NCBI GenBank assembly: GCA_032622095.1
Contig: CP136062.1
Span: 151,520,875-151,584,874 of the forward strand
Reading direction: 5' to 3'
DNA length: 64,000 nucleotides
From: Siphonodentalium dalli
Lineage: Eukaryota > Mollusca > Scaphopoda > Gadilida > Siphonodentaliidae
The notes under the pieces are model-generated. The model was not told the DNA's origin. It saw nothing but the letters and a program-made list of their open reading frames with translations, and did not search any database. Positions within the stretch are counted from its first letter, which is position 1, and every line of letters begins with the position of its first letter. Below, one piece after another: positions 35,801-45,385 of this stretch. A program made the position numbers and the translations under genes.

Positions 35801-38800
35801 AAACTCGATTGATATTAATATATTCAATTTTCAACTAAATGTAAACATTAGTAAATGTTTAAGTGCAGGTGTACCTATGCAGATATCACAACATTGGAAG
35901 TCAACATGGACATAAGTGTATGCATAAAGTACATGGTTGTTATATCTGTACTGCCATGATATTTGAGTTTGAGGTATAAAAAAATAATAATATAAAATGG
36001 AATTCTGATTAATCCAGCATTGGATATAATAGGCAAAACCTTTTAGAACCTTCATTTATCAAAGACATTTGCACAATTACATATACATGTATTCATAACA
36101 GCTAGCAAAAAAAATTATTTATCCCGCAGGGTCGTAACACAACAAAGACAGGTCTGCCTGATTGACTACCTTTATTTAATGAATTATTAATCAAAAAGGT
36201 AGTCGTGAAATTATTGGTAGGATGTTCACTGTCCAGTTATCCATTTCTTGCTTCGCGTCTTCCTTTTTTGGCCCACAATGCGCATGGCCACAAGCAAACA
36301 AGCGGAGTCCGTGGGAACCAGGACCTGAAACGAGACACTAGACCCCCTGGTTAGTGATGTCTGCTGGTCAGTGCCAAGCGAATGCCGCAGGATCACAAAA
36401 AAAAATTAAAAATAGGGGGGGGGGGGTGTTAATTTCAAACAAAAACATACTTTCCCCAATTTTCGAATCTTGCGAAAAGACCTTGGCCCTCTCACGACTT
36501 GATCACGTGCCTCCGGCGATATAGTTCCGCTCTCCCGATTTACTGAGAACGATCAGCGCCCTGGTTATATATTACCCTGATGCTGCTGAGAGTTTTTGGT
36601 AACATTGCGAATAAATTACCAGGCAGATGTTACTGCATGTTAATCCCACCAATGGAATTTGTGTATCGATCCGCTTGATCCATCAAATCTTTATTTAGCA
36701 ACTGACCCAATCGGGCACGTGATCTTGTTTTGGTTCTATTCTTAGTTTTGGTAAACAACTGCAAACGTGTCTCTCTAGCTGTCATGTTTTAGCGACCCGA
36801 CGGGATAAATGCGGTCGCTATGCGACGCTCTTTTAAATAAAAAAAATCTTATTGAAATCAAATAAATAAATTTTGTTTATTTGTTTATGATAAAATCACC
36901 AACCCTGCAGAAAAGACTTTAGTGCCAACCGTCATCTTACAATTCTAATCTTTATCATAAGTCTGTAAATATTTTAACTCTAAAACTCTAAAATATGATA
37001 AATTTGTTTTAGGTCGTGATGATAGCGACATGGACAATGGAACCATAAACGAATCTGATCTTCCTCGATGCGGAAAGGTTCCAAAGGATTTTGCTGAAAA
37101 ACATAAGGTATCAAATATTAAATCTTATCTTCTTAGTCATTTTTTTTTTATATCAGGTAACATCAAGCAATACAAAGTAAATTATGACACATTCCAGGTT
37201 GCGCTGATCTCTGAATAATTGTTGTTTTTTTCTTCAGACTGAAAGGGGTTATGGAAGGATTAACAATATTATTTCATGATTTTATCTTGATTCTGGGTTG
37301 TAAATAAGAAGACAAATATATACTTCACCCATAAGTAAAGTTTCATTGGCTTAGATATGTTCATAACTGATACTGTAATCTAAATAGTTTAAAAAGGACC
37401 CGTCTATTAAAGGGGGACTGTACACTGAATCCAGCCGACCATCTCCCATTATACTCAACAAAATATATGCAACAAATTAATGAATTTGATCCATGGATGA
37501 GTGCAAAATACACTCATGTGCTCTATGAATGATTAAACATTTCGCCATCGGCAGTCACTGCATTTAATTAATATATAAGAATGTCGGTGTGTGTTGTCAA
37601 TTTAGATATAATATTTGCAAAAATAACTACTTTGAACAAGATTATTCTCCATTTCTATTTGATCACCCTACCGGAGTGTTTCACATCACTTTAAGTCTAT
37701 TACAAACGTCTTTTGAGGAGTTAGATATGGAACTTTAATTATTTTGTCTATTCATGTAGAAATATATAACTTTTAAGATAATTACATGATATTAGTCATA
37801 TTTGAAAATTTAATCTGATTTGTGGGGAAGGGAGTGAGAAGTCCAATAAAACAACATAAATGTGTGTGATATGATTTAAATTTTCCCATGTGACTATGTC
37901 TATACATTATCTTACAACTGGATTATTCCAAATAAAGACAAAACAGTTTGTGTGAAAGAATCGATTGTTTCTTTATATACTGTATTGACCAGCCTGTTAA
38001 TGGTTAACCATTGCGGTCTACATTATATTGTTGGAATAATTGGAAGATATTGAGAAAAAAAAAAGAAAACAGTTTTACCTACTTACCTACCCTATATGTT
38101 TTCAGTCCGTTATTATTAGGCTTGTTGTGAAATGTGCATGGTCAAATTTCACTCGAGTCTTTTTATGTCTTGAAATATATTCTTTTGCCATCTAAATCAA
38201 GTATAAAAGCCCACAAATGTAAAAATGTTTTTAAATCAGAAATGCATGTGCAAGCCTTGAAATAGTGTATTTGACATTTGCAAAATGAGGTGCCGAGAGG
38301 GTTAATTTAGTGATGCTATCCTGCTGTGGGCGGTAGTGACACTAAATTCACACACTGGGGACCTCATTCTGAAAATGACAGACACACCATTTCAAGGCTT
38401 TTAGGGAGAAGATGTCGCCCAAGTCACTCTCTAGGCTGGTCCGTGAGTGTTAGCCTATGATTTTCATTATATCTTCCTTCCACAGATGTTTGAAGTTGAA
38501 GCTATTAAAGGTGTATACATGTATCTTCCTATGATTTCATTATATCTTCCATCCACAGATGGTTGAAGTTGAAGCGGCTAAAGGTGTATACCTGTACCCT
38601 CACCAAGCCCTGAAAGCCGTTAATAAGTTCTCGGCGACTGCCTGCGTCACATTCCTACTCAGCTGTTTCTATACCAACGATGAGTTACTCGGGACAAATC
38701 TCACTGGTGCTAATAACAAGAGAGCTCTCGATCCCGACATCGTCTCTGGAATTCTTGGTAAGGTTACTAAAACAGTGAATGGGTATTAACTCTTATATGA

Positions 38801-39493
38801 CTGGAGCTTCCTGAAATTTTGTGAAAACCCTGCGCCAATGCATTCTCTTCTATAGGCAAGTCTCCCATAGGGAGCCTCACATATATAAGAGAATACATTG
38901 GCCTAACAATATTTACCTTGATGTTCTAAGCAAGTGCATTCTCTTATATATTTGAGGCTCCCTATGGGAGACTTGCATATATAAGATAATGCACTGACAC
39001 TGGATCTTTAGTGCTGCACCAGTGCAGCTCCCATCATGAAAGGGTTAAATATAACGATGAATGGGTACTTGGGCTAAAAATGAACAACATAAGATTTTTA
39101 TATTTTTTGTTCTTCACTGTGCCGCACTATGTTACATTTAGTGGCAAATCTACTGTTGGCGAAACATAAAAGTAAACTGACCATGACAAAAGTGCATCTC
39201 TGGGTTTTTAATTGCATTTATTTTGTTTTGTTTCAGCATTCACGTTGTTCAGATTTAGTGATGCTGATGAGGCAGTTCTCAAGAAAGCCCTCAGAAACAA
39301 GATCACATCATTCGAGAGTAAATTCAAACGAAAGCACAATGATGAGAGCAAGCATGGAGATGACCACGGCGCAGCTAAAGCTATGCATTTGGCTGTCACA
39401 GACGACAATGTCTCGCAGAAAATCCAGGAAACCCTCTACCATTTTGCCTTAACAAACCCAGAAAACCTTCCAGTTAGCGATTGTGAAACGTGA
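29893..39493 (+). CDS. BEN-domain-containing nuclear protein, five coding exons
   Basis: Coding exons: 29893-30898 (the exon itself starts at 29881 after TTCTTTTTAG), 31803-31946, 37013-37107, 38559-38757, 39237-39493 (stop TGA). All junctions are GT-AG and in phase, giving 566 residues. The start ATG has a strong context (ACCACCATGG). Residues 1-60 are a compact hydrophobic/charged segment I do not recognise. Residues about 90-310 are low-complexity Ser/Asn/His/Pro, with PPSING repeats near 275. Residues about 424-488 fit a BEN domain (YPHQALKAVNKFSATA, FLLSCFYTNDELLGTNLTG, NNKRALDPDIVSGIL), a DNA-binding/adaptor fold of chromatin regulators. The C-terminus has basic FESKFKRKH. IKPEPPDDW (I296-K297) and DIKSER (K322) are psi-K-x-E SUMO-type sites, the first followed by acidic residues. 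The function is therefore probably transcriptional repression or chromatin binding (inferred). Splicing of exon 4 may be ambiguous because its acceptor is duplicated. The exact BEND orthologue is not assigned. Confidence 0.82.
31089..31200. mobile_element. A-family internal-deletion copy
   Basis: CCCTTCCATGACTGGAGCTT to CTCCAGTCATGAAAGGGTTAA, 112 bp, with most of the hairpins deleted. It lies 20 bp from the C-family copy at 31221 in a BEN-gene intron. Confidence 0.65.
31221..31393. mobile_element. C-family TTAA foldback, 173 bp
   Basis: TTAA at 31217-31220 and 31394-31397. CCCTTTGAGTGCCAGG / GGCGCTGAAAGGG. One shared hairpin. Opposite orientation to the 13.3-kb copy. Confidence 0.77.
31989..32160. 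mobile_element. H-family left half, cut by another repeat
   Basis: Terminus AAGCCTTGAAATAGTGTG, first hairpin and spacer up to AACATTGTTTTTAG-type sequence, where the AGCTCACCTGAGACGAAG repeat begins. The right half is not found on the other side, so this is an insertion plus deletion or a deletion junction. It starts ~40 bp after the BEN-gene exon 31803-31946. Confidence 0.6.
32160..33140. repeat. AGCTCACCTGAGACGAAG repeat with ~170-bp tandem units
   Basis: Starts with a small hairpin (AGCTCACCTGAGAC / GTCTCCGGTGGAGCT) and GTCCGTCGTCCGTCCGTCCG. Then alternating units with AGGGCCATAACTCTATTCC, CAAGAACCATTGGGCCGATT and CAGATTTGTTCAAATGGGGT (about 32340, 32505, 32805, 32940). An older copy runs through 34100-34770. 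I associate this class with bivalve genomes. Confidence 0.65.
33141..33644. other. BEN-gene intron, no feature
   Basis: Simple-sequence tracts only (C9 near 33190, TA run near 33310). Confidence 0.5.
33645..34047. mobile_element. H-family hAT-like foldback, long form
   Basis: Left AGCCTGCCTGTCATTTGCAG, right CTATTTCAATGCTTG. Two hairpins with a ~190-bp spacer (CCCAATGGGTGAACATCACC). In the BEN-gene intron. Confidence 0.7.
34100..34780. repeat. eroded copy of the 32.2-kb repeat
   Basis: TTCAGATTTGTT, GGTCACCAGGTCAA and CATAGTAATTC blocks recur at ~170-bp spacing. 34780-35286 and 35532-36116 show no recognisable feature. Confidence 0.5.
35287..35531. mobile_element. H-family right portion of long form
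   Basis: Spacer (CTAATTTGCAGAAAATAAAA) plus right hairpin and terminus GACAGACACCCTATTTCTGG. No left hairpin. Confidence 0.6.
36117..36813. mobile_element. possible TIR element, about 700 bp
   Basis: Ends TTATCCCGCAGGGTCG and CGACCCGACGGGATAA are inverted with two mismatches. The interior shows no clear reading frame; it includes a G9 tract at 36418-36427. In the BEN-gene intron before exon 37013. Confidence 0.42.
37409..37700. repeat. F-related repeat copy
   Basis: AGGGGGACTGTACACTGAATC and CTCAACAAAATATATGCAAC match the left of the 58.5-kb element. The right part (CACCCTACCGGAGTGTTTCA) matches 43.5-43.7 kb. In a BEN-gene intron. Confidence 0.5.
38251..38402. mobile_element. H-family single-hairpin copy
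   Basis: Both termini (CAAGCCTTGAAATAGTG / CCATTTCAAGGCTT) flank one hairpin instead of two, as expected from recombination between the arms. It lies about 155 bp before exon 38559 of the BEN gene. Confidence 0.65.
38456..38600 (+). repeat. tandem duplication of a 3' splice site and exon start
   Basis: TCATTATATCTTCC(T/A)TCCACAG followed by ATG(T/G)TTGAAGTTGAAG occurs twice, with acceptors at 38485 and 38558, 73 nt apart. The second is in frame with the BEN coding exon. The first leads to TGA at 38564-38566. Confidence 0.9.
38790..39044. mobile_element. A-family piggyBac-like twin-hairpin MITE with TTAA on both sides
   Basis: TTAA at 38786-38789 and 39045-39048. CTCTTATATGACTGGAGC / ATCATGAAAGGG ends. 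Two hairpins. It begins 32 bp after the donor of BEN exon 38559-38757. Confidence 0.75.
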
Positions 39494-39680
39494 ATGTTCC
39501 ATATTGCCTTGAACCTACCATTATAAGTAATTGGACATTTTGGTCCGAATGTCAATGGTGAAAGCTGTAGATGCGACACCATTATTTTTGTTAAAGGGTC
39601 ATTATTTTAGACTAAATTCAGATTTAGATTTTTTTCTTTTGTTACATACTTGTTGAAGTAGGCTTATAAATATTTATTCC

Positions 39681-39753
39681 ACAATCTCGCGGAAAATCCT
39701 GGAAACCCTGTACTATTTTGCCTTAATAAACTCAGAAAACATTACAGTAGCAC
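39681..39753 (+). pseudogene. second copy of the BEN-gene terminal coding segment
   Basis: TCTCGCGGAAAATCCTGGAA and TATTTTGCCTTAATAAACTC match 39409-39480 of the last coding exon. The copy lies in the 3' UTR. Confidence 0.75.
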
Positions 39754-39899
39754 ATGTATTCAACAGAATCCCAACCATTGAATACATATTGTTGTGTACC
39801 ACAAGTGGTATACATGCCGAGACTTCTTCGAGTTGACACTAGCGATGATGTACATAACATCAACGATCTGCTTCGTGTTTTGCACAGATAATTACTGTG
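39744..39899 (+). repeat. repeat related to an inverted copy at 59 kb
   Basis: CACATGTATTCAACAGAATC and CATTGAATACATATTGTTGT are shared in inverse orientation with 59100-59200. It contains the imperfect hairpin ATGTATTCAA / TTGAATACAT. Confidence 0.5.
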
Positions 39900-40104
39900 T
39901 AATCATCGGAATTAAATCACAATAAATGTATTTGTAGTATCAATGTTAGTCGCAGTCATGGATCAAACTTATCTGATACTTCGGTGTGGTATAAATACAT
40001 AACACAACTTGCATGATAATCTAGAATCCGTTATTGAACTCCTTTGCGGATGATGTGTAGTCATAATTCACTCAAGCTCTGCTTTGATGAAATTTATCCT
40101 TGCG

Positions 40105-40344
40105 CAAGCCTTGAAATAGCGTGTCTGTCATTTGCAGAATGAGGTCCCCAGAGGGTGAATTTAGTGATGCTACCCCGCATAGCGGGCTAGCATCACCAAA
40201 TTCACCCTCTGGGGACCTCATTCTGCTTACACCTCAGCAGAATGAGGTCCCCAGAGGGTGAATTTGGTGATGCTAGCCCGCTATGCGGGGTAGCATCACT
40301 AAATTCACCCTCTGGAGACCTCATTCTGCAAATGTCAAGGCTTG
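40105..40344. mobile_element. H-family hAT-like twin-hairpin MITE, 240 bp
   Basis: Flanks TCCTTGCG / TCCTTGCA (one mismatch). The right terminus has a short deletion, reading AAATGTCAAGGCTTG, so the outer stem is 15 bp shorter than in full copies. Both inner hairpins are intact. Just downstream of the BEN gene. Confidence 0.82.
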
Positions 40345-40965
40345 TCCTTGCACCATCCGCAACTCAATCAATAAAAGATTCTTTATCAAGATGCATGCAC
40401 GTTGTGTTCTGTCTACATAATATACTATCAATGCTTTCTATACTCTGAGAAGACTAAACAATTTGATAGATATTTATAACTGCTTACCATTTTCCTCAAA
40501 GTTGTGAGCCGAATGCTGTTATTGCCATATCATCAAAAAGGTACTGATAAACACTCTATATAGTGTTAAAAATGGACCCCGTTTTTTTTCTTCTTTTGAA
40601 TGCAACAATTCCTATAACCTCAAAAAGTCGTTTCTGCATTAAAAAAAACAGACCGGCGTGGAATATATTGGCTGCTCTCTGACCAATCATAGACTCTCAC
40701 TAGAGGTGGAACATTTATCATCAGTGTTGTCATGAGATGTTCTTTTATTGGGAGAAATTTCTACGATTTATTGCTCAAGAGACTAATTGGGGTCGATTGA
40801 TCTGTAATCCTTACCTTTTTGAAGCACTAATTCTCTAATTGAACTGAGAATTATGGCATTGCGAATCGGGGGCATTTTCATTTCAATGTGAATCGAATCG
40901 CATCGAATCTCGAATCGAATCTCGAAACGAATCATTGCATCAGGCATATCAATAGTGAAGTTTCA
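40345..40965. other. intergenic, no gene
   Basis: Only a GAATCGAATC simple repeat (40888-40936). Confidence 0.5.
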
Positions 40966-41054
40966 TATAGGTGAGGCTCCCTATGGGAGACTTGCATATA
41001 TACGAGGATACATTGGCACAGGGTTTTTGCAAATTTCAGGAAGCTTAGGGTTAA
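40966..41054. mobile_element. A-family right-end fragment
   Basis: One hairpin arm (GAGGCTCCCTATGGGAGAC), GGCACAGGGTTTTTGC and AGGAAGCTTAGGGTTAA. Confidence 0.55.
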
Positions 41055-41223
41055 ATTTGATCAGGATTCCACTATGCACCTTTAACGCTTAGAGTATAAG
41101 CTGCAAACCTTGTTCATGTATGTAGATGTTTAGCAGGGGTGCCACTTGTACATGTATGTAGATGTACAGCAGGGGTGCCACTTGCACTTCTAAAAATATT
41201 ACAAACCTAGTGCTCATTGGGCC

Positions 41224-41664
41224 TGAAAATATGGTGCCAGTCATTTGCAGAATGAGGTCCCCAGAGGGTGAATTTAGTGATGCTATCCCACACATTGGGT
41301 TTGCATCACAAGATGCACCTCCTTGGGACCTCATTCTACTGAGGCCTCATCTTCTCTGGAAAGAATCAAATTAACAAATTTTTTAGTTTTCTCTAGAAGC
41401 TTTAGAAACTTGCTTTTTTTTTAGTTTAGTTTCTCTATATCCCCAAAATGGCAGACGAAACAATGCATAATCGAGGTACTGATTGGGTGTACATCGATAT
41501 CTGGGTAATTAAATCTGAGTCTAGGTCTCCCATAGCAGATGAGGCTATGCAGAATGATGTCCCCAGAGGATGAATTTAGTGATGCTAGCCCACTGTGTGG
41601 GGTAGCATCACTAAATTCACCCTCTGGGACCTCATTCTGCAAATGTCTGGCACTATATTTTTTG
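41224..41664. mobile_element. H-family long form with GGTGCCAG ends
   Basis: Left GAAAATATGGTGCCAGTC, right CAAATGTCTGGCACTATAT. Two hairpins with the long spacer. A B-family TTAA element begins about 14 bp to the right. Confidence 0.65.
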
Positions 41665-41677
41665 ACATGCTCATTAA

Positions 41678-42054
41678 CCCTTTACCCAACAGAACGGCCC
41701 TGTGCCAATGCATTCTCTTATATATGCGAGTCGACCATAGGTCGCCTCGCATATATAAGAGAATGCATTGGCTTAACACATTAAAAATTATAAAATTGTT
41801 AAAGAATGTAAGAAAAAATGGTAAAAAGTGTTTTAGGCCAATGCATTCTCTTATATATGCGAGGCGACCTATGGTCGACTCGCATATATAAGAGAATGCA
41901 TTGGCACAGGGCATAACTGTAACTATCACAATGTGGTCAAGGAGCCGGTTCCAATGATATCCATATTTGTATGGTTCTATTGAGACAGACCGAAGATATT
42001 TTAGGCTGTTGAAGCTTTATTTGGCCGGGTTTGGCCGGTTTGTTGGGTAAAGGG
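41678..42054. mobile_element. B-family TTAA foldback, 377 bp
   Basis: Same 14-bp termini and TTAA flanks (41674-41677, 42055-42058). Close to identical to the 18.8-kb copy except for a short linker deletion, suggesting recent activity. Confidence 0.82.
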
Positions 42055-42058
42055 TTAA

Positions 42059-42286
42059 ACCTTCGATGACCTGAGCTTTCTGAAATTCTGCAAAAACCAT
42101 GTGCAAATGCATTCTCTTATATATGCGAGTCTCCCATAGGGAGCATCACAGATATTAGACATTGGCCTAACAATAATTACCGTGATCTTGTAAGCCTATG
42201 GGAGATTTGCATATATAAAAGAATGCACTGGCACATGATCTTTAATGCTGCACCAGTGCGGGTCCCTGCCGTCATGAAAGGGTTAA
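42059..42286. mobile_element. A-family MITE sharing a TTAA with a B-family copy
   Basis: Its left TTAA (42055-42058) is also the right TTAA of the B element ending at 42054. Right GCCGTCATGAAAGGGTTAA. Two partly eroded hairpins. Confidence 0.65.
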
Positions 42287-42365
42287 TACATGAGTTTGAC
42301 ATATGTGTGAATCGGTGCTAACTACTGAACATTTTTTTACATGATCTGAGCAAGTTTTAAGCAAG

Positions 42366-42770
42366 TCTGTAAAATAGTGTGTCTGTCATTTGCAGAATGA
42401 GGTCCCCAGAGGGTGAATTTATTGACGCTATCCCGCACAGTGGGCTAGCATCACCAATTCACCCTCTGTGGACTTCAATCTGCTGTGGGAGACCTAGAAT
42501 CAGATTGAAGTTTCCCAGTTGAAGATGGTGATTTTCACCCATTAGTCACCCTGATTTAATCGATAATGCATTTTATCTTCAGCAAATTAGGGGATATAGA
42601 AACTTAGCTGAACAGAAAAGGTAAAAAAAAACTATGTTAATTTGATGCTATAGATACTTCCAGAAGATGAGGCCTAAGCAGAATGAGGTACCCAGAGGAT
42701 GAATTTAGTGATGCTATTCCATGGGGTAGCATCATTAAATTCACCTCTGGCACTAGATTTTCAGACCTGC
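42366..42770. mobile_element. H-family long form between direct repeats
   Basis: Left hairpin (GTGTGTCTGTCATTTGCAG), spacer in inverse orientation (AGATTGAAGTTTCCCAGTTG), right hairpin partly deleted. Flanked by ~45-bp imperfect direct repeats starting near 42284 and 42775 (AATACATGA.TTTGACAT). Confidence 0.6.
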
Positions 42771-42774
42771 TCAT

Positions 42775-43126
42775 TAATACATGATTTTGACATTTGTGTG
42801 AATCGGTGCATCATGCTGGTGGTTTGTAACTACTTAACGTTTTTGAACGTTTTTGATTTCCGACATATTTTTTGTATTTGTTGTAATTATTGATAAGAAT
42901 TTCCTGCCGTTTTGAAACTGTATCATATTGGTGCCAAATAATTAAAATTGAAGGTGCTAGGCACATATTCATGAGTCACACATATTTATTCAAATTAAGT
43001 TCAAAACTCACAAAACTCATCTCATCTTCACTCATATCTTACATCCAAATTAGAAATAACAGAATATTTGGCCAAATTGTGTTTTGAGTATAAACTTAAA
43101 ATAAGTATAAAAGTTTTATTTGGTAA
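42775..43126. other. intergenic, no gene
   Basis: Begins with the direct repeat shared with 42284-42330, then plain AT-rich DNA. Confidence 0.45.
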
Positions 43127-43748
43127 TTAACCCTTTCATGACTGGAGCTTCCTGAATTTTTTGCGAAAACCCTGTGTCAATGCATTCTCTTATATATGCG
43201 AGTCGCCCATAGGGCGCCTCGCATATATAAGAGAATGCATTGGTCTAACAATATTTACCTTGATCTTGTACGCCAGTGCATACTCTTATATATGCGAGGC
43301 TACCTATGGGAGATTTTCTTATATAAGAGAATGCATTGGCACACATATTATGGACTTGTTCGGGTGTGTTAAACTGACATATTAGTACTCAGGCGTTATG
43401 CCAATCTGGGGAATGTAACAGTCTACTAATATTGCTGAAAATTTCAAAGAAATCGACCATACACTCCATAGAAAAAATTGTCTGAACTACGCTCAATTGT
43501 AAATATTTACATCTCGATTCTGGAAGAAACAGATCTACGATAAACAAACACAAATGATTTCGTCATCGAGAGTCATTGCATTTAATTAGTATATCAGAAG
43601 GAAGGAGTGTGTGTCGTCAATTTGGATAATAATCGTTAAAATAACTACTTTGAGTAATATTATTCTCCATTTCAATTTGATCACCCAACCGGAGTGTTTC
43701 ACATCACTTTAATGCTGCACCAGCGCAGCTCCCATCATGAAAGGGTTA
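43127..43748. mobile_element. A-family MITE interrupted by an F-like repeat
   Basis: TTAACCCTTTCATGACTGG and two hairpins up to about 43345. The A right end (GCTGCACCAGCGCAGCTCCC, ATCATGAAAGGGTTA) reappears at 43712. The ~365 bp between resembles 37.5-37.7 kb (CACCCAACCGGAGTGTTTCA). Confidence 0.6.
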
Positions 43749-43867
43749 TATATGACTCAGTATAGAAACTAATTAACCTGCTGTAAATATCTGGCCATAT
43801 GTTATGAAAACCTCTCTCTTCAACTTCACTCTGGTATGGATTGTAGTAAAATGAACTGTAGATTCCA

Positions 43868-44350
43868 TTAACCCTCTTTATATACTGAATGGATTCTCCC
43901 ACTCAGTTATAAAAGTATTGACCTAGTCTATTATTCATCTGGAGGGTAATTAGATCTTCATTTTCACTCACAACTCATGTACAATTTTTGATAAATGGGT
44001 TGTAATCTAAATTTATCTACATATAAAACATTCCTGCCATATATGGTAACGCATTTAAATATCGACCACCGATATTTCGCCTTTGTTATTTGTTCGTTGT
44101 AATGTTATGTTGTGGCTTTGCTTGATATTCATCATTACCAATATGTCAGTTAAACTGTCTGCATGTGAGTATGATGTCATCTTCTGGGATTAAATCCCTT
44201 CTGGTGGAGAACGAAGGCACCCAGTCAGTGCTCTTTTGTATCAGGGACCAGTCTAGAAGGCGACTTCGGAGACATCTTCTCCCTATTTTTGTCCCAGGGA
44301 GAAGTGACTTCTCTCTCTCATATAACTAAGTTATGCATATGTCCCAAAAC
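43868..44350. other. intergenic, no gene
   Basis: A TTAACCCTCTTTATATACTG repeat copy at 43868-43950. The small self-complementary stretch around GGAGACATCTTCTCCC at 44268 is unexplained. Confidence 0.4.
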
Positions 44351-44354
44351 TTAT

Positions 44355-44530
44355 ATAACCCTTCCATGACTGGAGCTTGCTGAATTTTTGCAAAAACCCT
44401 GTGCCAATGCATTCTCTTATATATGCAAGTCTCCCATAGGGATCCTCACATATATAAGAGAATACATTGGCCTAACAATCACATGATCTTTAATGCTGCA
44501 CCAGCGCAGCTCCCGTAATGAAAGGGTTAA
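44355..44530. mobile_element. A-family MITE, one hairpin
   Basis: AACCCTTCCATGACTGGAGC to CTCCCGTAATGAAAGGGTTAA. The second hairpin is lost. Confidence 0.68.
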
Positions 44531-44737
44531 AGTATATTTACTGTTTATAATGGTGTTCTTATTAACCATAATGGCTTTATAAATGGGCTCTTTTTCATCT
44601 AAATGGGATACTTATTGGATCATAGAAGGCTGATGTTGAGGTGTAAATTGAACTTCAGCCATTGTTACTTCTCCCTGATAACAGTCCCCTTTTCCCAAAT
44701 AACCAAACAGAGTGAAGTGAATTCTCCCAATTTGATA

Positions 44738-44918
44738 CAGTAATGTCCTAAATTATCGACTCCTTAACCACAGCAGAATTATGGGTAATTTTTCAGAATT
44801 TAGTTGGAATATGGCTTGTTGCCATTGGAAAGCTCTGAAGCCATATTTCCAACTAAATCCTGAAAAATTACCCATAATTCTGCTGTGGTTAAGGAGTCGA
44901 TTATTTAGGGCATTACTG
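44738..44918. mobile_element. T-family Tc1/mariner-like foldback, 181 bp
   Basis: TA-CAGTAATGTCC ... GGGCATTACTG-TA. Confidence 0.77.
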
Positions 44919-45059
44919 TACATCTAGGCTGCTCCCTGTGTTGTATAGTATAGTTCATGATCATCATTTTTTTACTTCATATTTCATAATGTTTACACCC
45001 CTACGTGATTGAAATCACGTCATGTAACAAGTGCAAGGCCCGACTTGTTTTCATAATAT

Positions 45060-45385
45060 ATACATAGCCCGTCTGCGTTACACTAAATCCTGTCTGTTCG
45101 ATGATTGCTCAACTGCCAATTGGGTCACCCGTTTCATAACCCAATAACACCGACTGTAACACGAATATGTCACAAATTGTTGACCTAATCACTAAAAGTG
45201 GTCAGCAGAATAATTTGGCGTGCTTTTAAAAGTTCAGCCGAATTGCATCTGAAGCAATTATTTCTATCGATCACGTAATCGTGTCTAAGTGCTTGGAAAT
45301 CTTATACTAGGCTGACTTATCGTGCTCAAATTCTCTTCAGATTTTGTGAAAATAAATAAGAATACATTCAGCTTTTTTATGAGAA
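45060..45385. repeat. dispersed repeat, copy 2 of 2
   Basis: Diverged copy of 4600-4970, intergenic. It could be a SINE or an old DNA transposon; I cannot say which. Confidence 0.5.

Larger units (their letters stand above)
39494..39940 (+). other. 3' untranslated region of the BEN-domain gene
   Basis: Follows the TGA at 39491. An AATAAA occurs at 39921-39926. The stretch holds a second, diverged copy (39681-39753) of the last ~70 nt of the BEN coding exon, and a segment (39744-39899) whose diverged inverted relative lies at 59.04-59.22 kb. Confidence 0.5.

Noticed and set aside
41585-41929. frames on both strands with CQCILLYM / [11 protein letters not shown]
   Set aside because: They run through the shared hairpin module. 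The same peptides recur at every A-D copy.
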